Shown here one piece after another: positions 1-24,000 of a stretch of 64,000 nucleotides of DNA. The notes under the pieces were generated by a model. That model saw only the letters and a program-made list of their open reading frames with translations. It had not been told where the DNA came from and searched no databases. This DNA is from Sphagnum magellanicum (Eukaryota; Streptophyta; Sphagnopsida; Sphagnales; Sphagnaceae): contig CM038917.1 of the NCBI GenBank assembly GCA_021904315.1, positions 9,718,041 through 9,782,040 on the forward strand, given 5' to 3'. The position numbers were made by a program, and so were the translations under genes. How positions within the stretch are numbered: the stretch's first letter is position 1; each line of letters starts with the position of its first letter.

Positions 1-3000
1 AGGAAATCAAGAGAGATCTGATCCCTTGAAGTCCATGGAACTAAAAATAATAAATTTTGATGTTTGTAAGGATTTAGATGTAGAAATAACACTTGTAATA
101 ACCTTCTTTTTGTTTCAAAAGATTTCAGCAAATCCTATTGAATTTGTATACCCAATGTTAAGGATTTCCGCACTAGAAATCATCTCCTTTTCTTTTTTGG
201 TGACACTTGTTGTATTGAACATTTCCAAGTTAAATGGTACATGACACAAACTAGAAAGCCTCTGCTACCTTGTGCATGGTCCATGGCCATGTTGTGTCCA
301 TGATTTGGAGGTTGGCAGGCCCAAGATTAAAATATTTGCTAATTATTATTTAATTGTCCAATTTCCTTGGGTGTGAATCTTATAATGGGCAAAACAACAT
401 TCAACATCACCAAGTTGATAGTTGATGATTATCACAATTGCAATCCAAACAACCAAAGTTGAAAGAAGATAATGTGACCTTTATGTTAAGCTTGAATAAA
501 ACCCTTGGGATCAGAGCATTAGACAACATAGAAACCAAGGGGTGTTGCTCTCCCACAAATATAGCCATAATTATATTTTTGTAGTCACATTTTTGTTTGT
601 AAATATGTAATTATGATTATATTGGCACATGTTGTTTGTCATTGAACGTAAAGCCTTTCTACAAAATTGAACGCCCTTGTTGAGTGTTTTACATACTCAA
701 TCAAATGCCCTAATTATATCTATAGACAATTAAAAAAAGGAAATGTTTAGAAATAACCCAAAAATTTTGGGGTTTTTACCATGCCACTAGTGTAGGTGTT
801 TATTCATATCCGAGGTAAAAAAGACAAGAATTTTGCCCAATTTGGGAGTTGGAAAGGTCATTTCCATTTGGCCATTATGATTCTAAACATTTGTTACAAT
901 AACAACTTTCCATTACATTGTTCCACTCAGTTTGTACTTACAACCAAAGGAATGAAACAACAGTGAACCAAAAGCCAACCTATGTCAACTACATGAGTCA
1001 TCATAGGGTGGTGTTTGTCACCCTTCTTCTATAAGAGTGTATGTTCCTTAAAGGATCATTCACACCTCATCATGTTAATTATGGTCCGTCAACTTTAGGA
1101 TTAAACACTATTGGCATAAATTCACACATGTAATGTTTAAGTAGCTTGGAATCCTTGTTGGCATTCAATGGCAAGTTGGTGGTACATTAGATGGTAGCTA
1201 ACACCTAATCTAAACATTAACCTAGATTTTGATGGTCTAAAATGATGTTATGTAAAATATCTCCAAAGAGTCCCCCCAACTCAAGTGTTGTTTAACATGT
1301 TAAAAAAACTCCATCCAAAACACTTGCATAAGAAAATGGCAATAGACCAAGCTTGAGATTCAAGCAAAACAAATAGAGCATGACAAAACACACAACTTAA
1401 TTGAACCATAATAATATGGAAACTCAATTGTGCACTTCTGGTGGCAGCTAGCTCAATGTTCACACATTGCATACATGTTATGGAAAGCCACATACTTCCT
1501 TTAACTTGAATCTTGCATTATATTTTTTATGACATTGAATTCCATATACATCAACCACAAAATATTCTGATGGCCTACAATGACATACGAGTTGAAAGCT
1601 TTTAAACACTCGAAATTTGTCAAACGCTTTCTCTTTCTTGCAAAGTAGCAACTAACAACTTTTCATGTGCATTTGGTGAAGGTAAAAAGCTCATGGTTGT
1701 TGGATGGGTTGTTGATGGCTATGTCAAGGTATTCTAGGCAAGAGTTTGAATAGATGAGAATAGTTATAGCTAGAGTTAATGGTAGGGTTAATGATATGCA
1801 ATGCCACATGTCAATTTTCAAACATTAACCTTGAAGTGAACCTAATTTAACACTAAAAGGTGAACACTAGGTGTGAATGATGTTTTAGAGCCCGTTCCTT
1901 ACCTTAAAAGCCCAACTTACATGGAATTGTAAAAGAGAAGAAAATGCATGAATTGTGTGATAATTATCCATGTTTAATTATCATAAGTATGTTAATTAAC
2001 ATGATAAAATGATTAATTATACATAATCAGATTAATTAACATTCAAACATGACACCATGATTAATGGCCTCCAAGTATTATTGGATTTTGGCATTGGTTT
2101 TAATATGGATAGATGAATGTTTATTTATGACAAGTTGATGTGTTGGGTTGGTTAAGGATTTGGTTCAATTTTGTGAAGTTTAGGGATTTTTTCTTTTCTT
2201 GTAAAAAATTAAACTTGTGACCTATCCAACTATAGTCAAAAGCTCCTTGACTAAATCATTAGTATATTCAAATGAAACTTTTCACATTGGAAATGACATA
2301 TATATTCTTGTGTACACGAAGGAGTCAACTTTTAATGGCAATTTTAACAAAGCATTTTCAATTTTAACAATAATCAAGATGTGAATAAAGTAATTAATAA
2401 ACATCTGAAAAATTAAAAAAATATAATGAACATTTCCAAAATTGTTTCCATCCATGTGAATGGCATGTTAGTCATAAGTGTCATGTGCAATGTGACAAGT
2501 TCTATTAACTATGTAGTCATGTAATCATGTGTGTCACATATGATTATAACATTAGACATGAATGTAATCATAGATCCATATTTTGTCATTTTTCAAAAAA
2601 TGATGTTAACTCACTAATGCATGAGGATCATAAGATGGTTGAAAGAACAAACATAATTAGTGTTTGCATCATATGAAAATTGGTTTCACAAGCAATGGTT
2701 GCAAATGCATCAAATAATACATCATGCATCACAATGTGTTCACTATCATGAATGCACATCTTAAAATGTGCATAATCAAAAGGTTGATGGTGTGATTCCA
2801 AATACATAGAGGATGGGATTATTCAAACTTGAGGTTCTCAAAAGGACTATTTAACAAAATAAATGATTACATAGCCTAACTTTGGGCTTTTTTCATAATT
2901 ATTTCATTATAATTATAATGGATTGTTGTATGCTTACAATTAAAATGATATTATGTGAAATAAATAAAAATGCTAAAAAAGATGAGATATTATATAAATA

Positions 3001-4572
3001 TTTTTTTGATTCTTTCAAAAATAATTATATTAAATTTTTTTCAAGTAATTAGGATAATGGAATTTGGTATTTTAAATAAACAATGTTTATATTTATGTTT
3101 AAAAATATTCATTGAATGCATTTGATTAGATTATAAATCATACTAAAATTTTAAAAGTTACATACTTTGTTTTGAAAAGTTGTGAAAAATGAACCATGTT
3201 TTCTTACCATAATTTGGTTTAACATTTATATTTATTAAGCTTAAAATTTGTAGCCTCAAGTGTAGATCACATGTGTAGACAAGTGGTCACATTGTGGCCT
3301 TGTCATTTACATTACAAAGTATCTTAAGGCAAAAGAAGAATTATGAAAATTCAAATATTTCACCATGAATAAAATCTTCAAGAAATCTTCTAAAAGAAAC
3401 CAAAATCCTTCAATATATTATAACTTATAACTAATCTCAAGTTTCAACACAAGCCAAAATATCATCTTTCAAACATCCTCATATAAAAATAGATCTATTA
3501 CCTAGGGGCCAAAATCCCTTAAGCTACTATACTCTATAATGAATCTTAACACAATATCATGGGTCCTTGGTAGGCAAGGTCAAAAATAATCATGCAAAAC
3601 AAATTAACCTGTCTAATAAAAGCTTATTTAAACATTTTATGCATTTAAAAAAAAACCAAAATATTGATGCTTAACAATGTACACATGTGAAAAATTATCA
3701 CCATCACATGAATTACTTTCATTTGAACTTTTCATGTTTTCTCACTTAAATTTATCTTGTGTGTAGATTCTATATGTATAAACTAATCGAAACAAATCCT
3801 AAAGTTCTTATTGCCTAGTCTTGAATGAGCTTGGTTGGTCAATTTCATAAGGATAGGGCAATTATAATACCTTATGCTAAGTTCACTTTAGTCATGAAAT
3901 AATCTTCAAAATAGTGAAATGAATTTTTGTGAAAATACAAAGTTGAGATGTTGAGAATCATCATAATTATCATAGGCTACACTCTGAATAATTTCACTAC
4001 TCATGTGACAATATCATAATAGATCATGGAAAATTCAATAATTTCAAATTAAAAAAACGAATTAATTTTTTGAAAAAATAATAATTGTTGGTTTTGTCAA
4101 TGTGGAAACTTACCCTAGGCTATCTTCATTACAAGATAAAGGGCAATGAAAAAGATTGAGGATGATAAACAAAATGTGAGGATGACAACATAGGATGTTT
4201 AACCATCTTCCCACATTAGGGGTGACTACTTGGCTAAAATGAGACGAATGCCATTTAACCAAAATGAGAACAGTCACTTATTGACATGCTAAACCCTCCA
4301 AAAAGTAAAAATAAAAACCCTAACACAATTTTATAAAAAACCCTAAGAAAAAACAAGAACAAAATGAAAAGCCCTGATATTAGTACAAAGTAAGAGTAGT
4401 CTAAATATTCAAAAATAAAAAACCTGTCTAAAGTTTAAACAATGAAAAATGCTAAGTTAATTCTACCAAACCAACATCTAAGACGAAAATATGGTGAATA
4501 AAATAAAATTTATTTTGGCATTAATCTAAATTTCCCCAGAAAAAAGGGAATATGCAAGAGCAATATTTTTTA
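1..4572. other. AT-rich intergenic DNA, no gene recognised
   Basis: Open frames here are short, lack recognisable domains and have the composition of random AT-rich DNA. There are many A and T runs. Telo-box-like AAACCCTA strings occur near 4315-4345, close to the promoter of the Pol III subunit gene downstream. No transposon termini or RNA genes were recognised by eye; an old decayed element cannot be excluded without a repeat library. Confidence 0.6.
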
Positions 4573-5034
4573 TTTTTCACATTTGTATCAAACTCTCCCG
4601 GATCCGTCTCGCATTTGCGCATGGCATGAATTTACAGACTCGGTTTTGAAGCGCTCGGATGATTGTGGAAGTTGCAATCGATTGCGTTGGCTTTTTTTCC
4701 CTCCGCACTGCAATCCAGGAGAGTTTTTGCGGGGTTTATACAGAGTGGTGGATGGAAAACCCTTGATTCGTAAACCCGTCCTTGATTTGTTTCGTAGTTC
4801 AGGGAATGGGAGAGATGATCGCCGTAGTTTTCTCAGTGATTTTTCTTCTCTTGTGAATGTGACGTCGAAGCTTTAGGGTTTAGGGTTCTTCTTGTTCTTC
4901 GTGTTTTTCGAAAGGGATTTAGGGTTAGGGTTTAGGGTTTATTGCTTAATAGAAGATTATTGCAGAACAGGGAGATCCAGAGGTGTGTTCTTCAGCGTGT
5001 TTGCATTGTTGCAGGGTGCTCAGGCATAAGGGAA
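4573..5034 (+). promoter_or_regulatory. Promoter/5' leader of NRPC2 with telomere-type repeats
   Basis: Composition shifts here from AT-rich intergenic to mixed, gene-like DNA. Two clusters of the plant telomere-type repeat TTTAGGG lie at 4872-4887 and 4918-4941, just ahead of the coding start. In plants the same motif, called a telo box, is common in promoters and leaders of translation and ribosome-related genes; a role here is inference. A possible 3' splice site (ttgttgcag, ending near 5015) could mean a leader intron. An in-frame TAG at 4933-4935 limits upstream extension of the reading frame unless spliced out. The open frame from 4583 has no resemblance to known Pol III subunit N-termini and is treated as leader. 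Confidence 0.5.
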
Positions 5035-16004
<10,970 letters not shown>

Positions 16005-18288
16005 TGAGTGGGAATCAGTTAACTGGGGCTGGCAAGCAATCAAAGACAGCCATCAGCAGTAGGTAATGCAAAGCAATTTGTTTAGGTCACGAGTATGGAT
16101 AATAAATAAAGTGCTAGTGATTGAAGGGGAACACCTTGTGAACTAAGTGTGACTGAGTGACTCTTTACCCTTTATGGCTACTGTTGATCACTTTTTTATG
16201 AGGGGCTTCATTGTCCAGAGATTTTCCCCCAAGTTTTGACCCCGGGTACCCAAATGGGTTTTTGGTGACCAGTTGATGCCATGAACTACAGCTGGATTGG
16301 GTAAGTGGGTAATGTATAGCATGACCATTGTCTAGCATGGCCTATTGGTTAATTGAACCCACAACCATTTGCTAGGTAGCTGTAAATCCCAACCACTTGG
16401 GTTCTTGACTTCCATACTTTTAGTGACAAATCCAAGATTAGTAGTAATGTAGTCTTAGTACCGCATGAGCAGATGGAGGATATTGCAGTTTTGTTTGCTC
16501 AGTTTGTTAGATTAGTCTGGGGGTAACTAATGCACCTCAATCCAGAAGAAACATATCTAACTCCACACTTGTTAGATGGGTGGAACTAGCTAGGCATGCA
16601 TTTCCATGTTAGTGAGGCCCTAAAATTATTCTAGTACTTTTATGAAATATATGGTTGCTTATGTCTACATTTTTAAATGCAGGTGCGTCCTGCTTGAAGA
16701 GGCCATCTTTAACATATGATTAGGGTGATCAAATGGGCATTTAGTTGGGACAATCACAAGATGATAACTAGGTACTGTAGGGCAAAATTCTTGAAATAAG
16801 TGGGGGCATTCTCTGAATAGGGGGGCCTAGGTGAATCAGTAGAAGAGGTGCAAAGGAACAAGGCATAATGTGCCTCCTCATCTTGAGGTTGCTTTACTAC
16901 TGGATAAAATGTGTCCTCCAACAACACTAAAAGAAAGTCTATGGAAAGTCTTTACATTTGTTAAGCTGTTTGCATCCACTCATGCCCTGCACCTGTAAAT
17001 ATACCAAGTACATTTCTAAGAGCTGTACCTGTAATAACTTCCTTTGAAATTTGAAAGTCCAGGACTGACGAATTGGACAGGAATCTGCCCTCGGATAGCC
17101 ATACACATGATAGTGTACTACTTGCATTACACCTAAATAGCAATATAGAGATAGGAGAGTCATGGTTTGAATCCTACTTCTCTAAAAAGTACTACAGCTC
17201 TGACATAGAACATCATAGCTGTGATCTAGATTCTGCACAAAAGTTTTAGTGAAAAATTCTACAAAAAGTCTGTGTCCTAAGTTACTATCTCATCTCCAGA
17301 AACAACTGGAATGCTCAAGTGATGTAAGTTACTGAAATGTGGCTAGTCAAACAAGTGAAGATACACACATTCAAACTGCAACAAGCTTATGACTAAGCCA
17401 AAACATCTTTATAATAATCTGCAAAAAACTTCATGCAAACCATCACACAAACATTTATATTATTGTATTATCTATTATATTTTAAGAAGCAAAGGGTGGA
17501 TGACTCAGAAGATTTGACAGTATTGTCACTGGAGATTTGGCTGAGCAGATTTAGGAAATCAGCAGGTGAAGAAGCTAAAAAAGCTAAAGAAAATGAAACC
17601 ATTGAGATGAGACACAGAAGTGAAATGGTAATCAATTCACCAGGTTCAAAAACAGATCATCCAAGGAATGATTGTGCAAAATCAATTAAGAATTATCTGG
17701 ACAAAAAACATAAGTACAACTATTTACACTGCCATGGACCCTAGACCTTTCACATTGTGAACAGACTAATACAGTTGGCCAGTCAATTTTGGGTAGGACT
17801 TTCTCTGTAAGGAGAACCGTGTTCATGAAATTGTCCACTCTGATTGCACTCTGTTGTTATAGGCCCAAAATTCAATGCATGAACCTCAGCATATACCATC
17901 AAATATCAGTGAGAGGGATAGAATGATAGGATCTTTTCACATGAATGTTCCAGGATTGACAATTTAGTTATTGGGGCTCCAGAATCTTCTTGCTTAAAGG
18001 CTGTTGCATATTACCAATCAACTGGTCCTAGGACTACCTGGAGCAATTAAAAATTCCTCCAATTGGGTATTAGGAAACATCACTTAGTGAAGATTCCAGA
18101 AGGTGGGTACACCCCCTAGCACTTCCTTGAATCCTTTTTCTGGCCCCCTGTGAGATTCAGCCATACTGGGAACTGGGCCCCTGATCACAAGGGTATGGTA
18201 AGTCTGCAGGTAGCATAATGTGAAAGGAGACCAAACCACAGAAGTTATATAGAATACGAACACAACATACACAAAAGCATGAGATAGC
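16005..18288. other. Region between two convergent genes (3' UTRs and intergenic)
   Basis: NRPC2 ends on + at 16004 and the WOX gene ends on - at 18289, so this stretch holds both 3' UTRs and terminators. The only open frame of note is 17433-17744 (+), whose second half is lysine/glutamate-rich and looks more protein-like than its surroundings. It matches no family I recognise, so I do not call it a gene. No RNA gene or transposon terminus was seen. Confidence 0.5.
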
Positions 18289-20888
18289 TTACCCTGCTAA
18301 GCTATAGCTTTCTTCAATCTGGATAGGGTGTAATGATGGACTCCCTTCACTGGTGGGAATTATCTGAGCCTTTGAATCACCAGGAAGAGTACCCTCATCA
18401 TTTACATCCTGTGCTGCTTGCAATGGTTTGCTGCTGTCACCAATCTTCACTGTGCTGGATACAGTAGCTCCTGCTAAAAGCATAATAAATAATAAGCCCA
18501 ACCTTAATATAAAGCATAATAAAGTATGTGCTCCAGCTATTTCCAGTGAGTTATCATCTCTTGACTGACAGCATCACAAACAATTCAATGACAGATCATG
18601 AGAAAAAAAGTTAATTGAGAAAGGCATTTACCAACTTACATGGCAAAAAAGGAAGTAAAATCAAGAATGGTCCAGAGCACTCTCAAGGAAACACCAAAAG
18701 AATAAAAGAGCCAATCTAAAAATTCTTAACAGGTAATGGACTTTGAAATGAGATGTAAATGCAGACAACATCTAGAGCCTTATGTCCTGGGCTTGACAAT
18801 AGAATCCTGGGCAGAGGCCATGCCTCACTGGAATGCTCCAAGAGCCCAACCTTAATATAAACATTACTATAAGCATAAAGAGCTCTCCATAAAGTTTGAG
18901 TCAGCACAAAAAGGAATTCTGAGAGAACCTGATACTTTAGATTAATGAGATTCCAATTCATAAAAGCAAACTGCAGGAGGAAGAGCAGGGAAAACACCAG
19001 ATTTTAAAAATATCAAGGAACAGAATTGCAGCTTGAACAGTTGAAATCAGGGTTCTCAAGTTTCTCTGATTGAAACAAAAGCACTCAGCTGGTAGCTGAA
19101 AGGCTCACCTCCAGCGAAAGGTGGATCTACACAGGTTAGGGACAACAGAAGCATCATACATTCTAATTCCACTACCAATTGGACATAATAACTGGTGAGA
19201 CAATTGACCGACTCAGACAGCAAATAGCAACTTCTCAAATAGATTCTCAAGTTATGACCTTGGGCAAAGCCACGTGGATCAAAGCCTCCTGCAATGAAGG
19301 GAATTTTGGGTTTGATGTCATCTTCCTCCACAAGCACTGATGACACTGTGACCTGTTGCCATTCCTGGTGATCAATCTGTCCAGGACTCTGCTCATTTCC
19401 GCTTCCGTTTCCTTGATCAAAACTGATCCTTTTCACATGTGCAAAATTTTCAGAGTTATTCTGGGTCAGCTCTCTGTCATGCCTTGGCTGCTTCTGCCTG
19501 GGAGAGTCAGCATCTGTGTCTACCTCTGAATCCCCATTCTTCATTGACACCTACAAAAGATAAACTAGTCAATATGCTGCTGTAAGATCCATCAAAGCAT
19601 TCAAATTTGTTGAAAAATCCAAAGCCTCACAGAGAAACATGCACTCCAGTGTCTGATTTTAGTGATAGTCGGATTTAAGCAAATGATAATGTGACAGCAA
19701 TAATTGCTGTGTTTCTCACAAGCTTTTTTCTCAAGAAGAATATATATCTCTCATGAGAATTGAAAAATCATTCTTAACAATAGAAATGAGAAAAGTAATA
19801 AAAAAGGACAAAACCAAAATAAATGGCAAAGAGACAGGAAAGACACAATTTTAACCAAGATCAAGGACTTGATTGCAAGAAAGAAGTTCAGGTAAGATTA
19901 ATTGAGTAACCTGTTGAGCACCCTTGGCTTGGTTCAAGTGGGTTCTGCATCTCCGGGCAACCTGCTGGTGTCTTCTCTTGGCACGAGCTTTGCGATTTTG
20001 GAACCAGTTATAGATGTTGGTTTCAGCAATCTGTCCATGCTGTCTTAACTCATCAGCAATTTCTTTAAGGTGCTGCTTGTTGGGGGTGCCATTGTCCTGC
20101 TCAAATAGCCTCTCTAAAATCTGGAATTGGATCTGGCTAGGAGTCCACCGCACTCGGGTTGGGGGCTTGTGGTTGGGCGTCCCCATTTGATCATGTGCCA
20201 AGTGTTGTTCCCCAATCATGATACCTACCACTCAGGAGAAGAAAAAGGAAGCTGTGTTCCTCAGTTTGCTACACCGAAATGCCTGAGTTTTTGTTGGTGG
20301 TCAAAGGAGATAAACTGTTTCCCTCTGCCTTGTGCTTGACCTAACACCATCTCTCACCCTTAAAATCCATACAAGGTCTCCAAAGGACATGACTTTTGGC
20401 ATCCCAGTAGCCACAAAGGGAAAAGATGCACTGTTAATGCATAAATTGCACCTCTTGAGGTGCCCCAAATGCATCAGATCCACAAAAGCCCACTAACCCT
20501 AAGCCCTAAGCCAACATTTTAGGGCTTAGTCTTTAAAATACCAATTCTTGAGATATAAGTGTCTGGAAAAAGGCCCAAATCCTGTACAAGGGTTTGGAAG
20601 AAGAATTTCACTCTTTCTGCAAATAAGAATGGTGCTTTCTTAAGATTTTAGAAAATATTGCTGCTTAATTAATACTCTTTCAATACAGATTTTATCTGTC
20701 AATACCAAAGCAAATTCATGATCTGCGTAAACTAACATAGGAGTTCAAGAGAACTACCTAATTGTTCTTGTGAGCATTAGGGTTCTCCATGCGGTAGGGT
20801 TTTGGCCCTGATGATCAACCTTGTTACAAAGCTGACAAAGGGTTGCATATACTGAAACCTGATGCCTCAAGGGTCTCCAGTCGCTCAT
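18289..20888 (-). CDS. WOX13: WUSCHEL-related homeobox protein, WOX13 (ancient) clade
   Basis: Predicted nuclear transcription factor of 282 residues. Exons on the minus strand: 20888-20828, 20224-19911, 19550-19259, 18470-18289; phases agree (61+314+292+182 = 849 nt) and all introns are GT-AG. The homeodomain spans about residues 44-108, starting RVRWTPSQIQFQILERLF, with recognition helix NIYNWFQNRKARAKR. The YNWFQNR form and the family's 4-5 residue insertion (GTPNKQ region) mark the WOX13 clade rather than the WUS clade (YWFQNH); no WUS box is seen. Exon 1 encodes LRHQVSVYATLC, matching the conserved N-terminal segment of this clade (in Arabidopsis LRKQIAIYGTIC). The remainder is acidic/glutamine-rich and ends ESYSLAG. 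The chosen ATG (20888-20886) has a weak context, and the clade motif upstream of it is in another frame (see findings); MIGEQ at 20219 is an alternative start. In mosses such genes act in cell-to-stem-cell transition; the role here is inference. Confidence 0.88.
20499..20529. repeat. Telo-box hairpin in WOX intron 1
   Basis: CTAAGCCCTAA (20499-20509) and its exact reverse complement TTAGGGCTTAG (20519-20529) flank a 9-nt loop. It lies in the first intron of the WOX gene. AACCCTAA-like strings are frequent around this gene; a function is not shown. Confidence 0.6.
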
Positions 20889-21020
20889 CAGTCCAGATCT
20901 GAGTAAATAATATGTGATCCTGGTCAAGCGAACTACCTGATCGTGCTTGTGGGCATTAGGGCTCTTCATGAATTAGGGTTTTGGCACCGAGGATCGACCT
21001 TGTTGCAAAAAAATTCAATG
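20752..21020. repeat. Direct repeat pair (period 179) flanking WOX exon 1
   Basis: About 85 bp beginning aactacctaattgttcttg at 20752 recur, diverged, from 20931 (aactacctgatcgtgcttg). Both copies carry attagggtt-type strings and the ccttgtt(a/g)c(a)aa segment that, on the minus strand, includes the exon 1 splice donor area in the 20752 copy. The unit including exon 1 therefore looks partly duplicated. Confidence 0.7.
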
Positions 21021-24000
21021 TAAATGTATGAATCAAGCGATCTCATGATCAAAGACATCTCCACAGGTGTGTGATCATAATTCTTTCTGCACAAAGCTTT
21101 AGGAACTGTAACATGTATCTCCGATGGAGGTTGCAAAAGAGCGCAGAAGTCGTCGGGTTCAGATGGAAAAGGGAGCTCCATATATTCTAAACAAGGCACA
21201 AAAAGAAAGACAATAATGGGGGAACCAGCTTTTGCAGAGACCGCATGGTCAATAATGAAAAGAACCCGATTCCACGCACAAGGAGGAAGAGGAAATCGTG
21301 ACCTCCCTATTGACGAATGGACGTAGGGAGGTTCCTTATCTTCCTCCTTGTCGCTGATGCCACACAGACACCTCATGCAGCTGAAGATCCTTGCGCCACT
21401 ACAGTCTAGGCTTCCGATCCCACAACGACGTGGGGAGAAACTTCTTCTTGTGTCCGTTTTCTGCATTACCTCACGACAGAGTGCACCAAATTCTGAAACT
21501 TTTAGATCAACATGGACGGATGCAGATGGAGGAAAGAACCGTAATCCTAGCAGAAAAGAGCTAGTACTAATCTAAGGATCCACGACCTGCGAATCCAAAC
21601 CAATCCACGACCTCCGAGCTACCGACGCGACTTACAACGCAAGTCGGAAGCACGGAGACGACAAAGAAGGATGATAACCTAAGTCAGATTATTATCATTC
21701 GAATTGTGACTTCTTGGATGAAGCTAGAAGTCCCAACCAAGGGAAACGACAAATAAGGATGATAACCTACACGCCTAGGCAGATTATGATCTTTCGAATT
21801 GTGCCCTCTTGGATGAAGCATGTCACTTCTGGGATATCCCATTCATTAAAGCAATGGTTGGATTAACGGATTCATGTTGGTCTTTGTAGATAAGTTACAG
21901 GCTGCACATACCGTACGTGCCTACCAAGTTAGGCATTTTTGCTAATTAGTATTTATCAAATAATGGAAAAGTTTATTAGACGAATGGAGTTGGAATTTCA
22001 GTAAAATTAGGCATTTTTTCTTGAATTAGACTAATCAATTGAGGATGGGTGGAATCAACAAATCAACACGAGGTACTTGGAGCTTTAAGGTGTACATACA
22101 CATAATTCTCATCAATGTTTCGAGAGGTTTGAGAAACACCTTTCAAGCACTAGCATTTGTTATGTGTGGCATGTAGTCCTCTTTTGTTTTGTTTTGTTTA
22201 AGTTTGAAGAATTGTGCTCACATGGGTTTATTTCTTGCGAAGATATAATGTTTTAGGATTCATGTTTAGAGCATCTTGAGTGAAAATTGATAATTTTGCT
22301 TTGCAAAATCACAATTGTAATTGAGTGTACTTGTTATAACCCAAATTAAGTTGGGCTAAATGAGCCATGCACCATTGCAATCACATGATACACCTTTCAT
22401 TGCAAACATATTTCATATCATGTATTTTGTAGCACACAACTTCCACCTAAAATACACATATTTTCCGTTAGAAGCCAAAAAAAATTCCACTCAATGAGGT
22501 GTTTGCCTTCAAAGCTCTAATAAGTTAGACACCCATGAATTTAGGATATACAATGTACATCTTCAACAACTAGCAAGCATTTTACAAAGAAAAGACAAAA
22601 CAAGCATGTAAAAGAAGAAAATAAAAGAGGTTACTATCCATCACACATGCATTAGAGCAAACTTCAATTGTGGTTTACTTCTCTCTTCCCCATGTGGTGG
22701 TGTAAGTGCATAAAAACAAGAAGCAATGTCAAGTTCTAATTTCATAATGGACCTCCCTCTTTGCCATGTAATAATAAAACGTGGGCACTATTACTTGGAC
22801 AAAGAAAGATAATAAGACTCAAGAACCTTCATAAAAAAAATAGGAACAAATCAACCAAACTTTTGGAGGTCTCCACCAACATTGGGTGGATACCATTTTA
22901 AAAAACTATACGTTAGATTCAATTTTCACAAATGCTTTGAAGTGCTTCACTAGTTTTCTCTAAAAAGAATTAGAAAATTTCCAAGACTCAACAAGGTATC
23001 ATTGGTTTTAAAAAAAAAAAAAACGATTGGTTTTCAAAGTGTTAGTATTCATAAATTTGACAATAGTTATTATCCAAGGCAATTTTCACAAGCTAGTTAT
23101 GAGATTAAAAAAATAATCAAACCATGGTACTTGTGTAGGTGCTAGTTCACCTAGACCCTACTTGCATTGGGGTTTTCAATATTGTCATCATCCAAACAAA
23201 AAAAAGCCAAATTTGGTTAGACATTAAACAATAAAATTTTTAAAAATAAAATCCTCCCTATTTCCAATTATTAGAAGGAACTTATTCTCTAAATATAGCA
23301 ATGTGTGATTTTTCCCCCCCTCAAAATGTGTCATTTTTTTCCCTTGAAAACTTTTGTACAATTTGCATTTGGTTTTTTCTTTGTCACCATAGCGCAAAAA
23401 TTCTCTCACAAAAAACCCCTAAGTCTTATTGTAGATGAGGATATTTATTAATCCATTTAAGTTTGAATTACTATAAAAAATAATTCCATTTAACTTTTTT
23501 GAAAAAACTCAAATTCAATTCAATTGCCATGCTACACACCCATATGCTTTATCTAACCAATATGCATTACAATAGATTTTTTTAATTCATCATTTTTTTT
23601 CAAAATTTTTAGTACTTAATCTAAGGTTTGTTTTTTCACATTGACAACCTAGAATTAAGTTTGATACCTTGGCCTTTCTTTTCACCCTTTTATCTCACCC
23701 CATGTATCAACATTTAGAATTAGTTTTCACACAACGAATCTTCAAGGATTCAAATATCAATCTAGATATCACTAAATGTGATATTTACATGTGTTCAAGG
23801 ACCAATATTCGAAACAATTTTCAATACTTGCCCAACATTGATTTCCACTTTCACAAGAGACAAAATGACAAAAGGATTTGAGGTGGATAAACATTTAGGA
23901 CATGACAAAAAGGAAAAGATCAAAACATTGGAGATGAAAAAAAATTGAAAAAGATAAAATGAAATATGATGAAAAACAAAATGGTAAACAAGTTGGAGGT

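Noticed and set aside
4583..4876. 97-codon open frame ahead of NRPC2
   Set aside because: It shows no similarity to Pol III subunit N-termini and sits in the likely leader. The first good ATG in frame with conserved sequence is at 5035.
4872..4941. True telomere or interstitial telomeric array
   Set aside because: Only a few repeat units, placed directly at a gene start; a telo-box explanation is simpler.
17433..17744. 103-codon frame between NRPC2 and WOX
   Set aside because: Its second half is charged and protein-like, but there is no recognised family, no clear splice context and no neighbouring exon.
20966..21466. 166-codon minus-strand frame upstream of WOX
   Set aside because: It does not resemble WOX N-termini or any known domain. 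The clade motif was found instead in 20828-20905.
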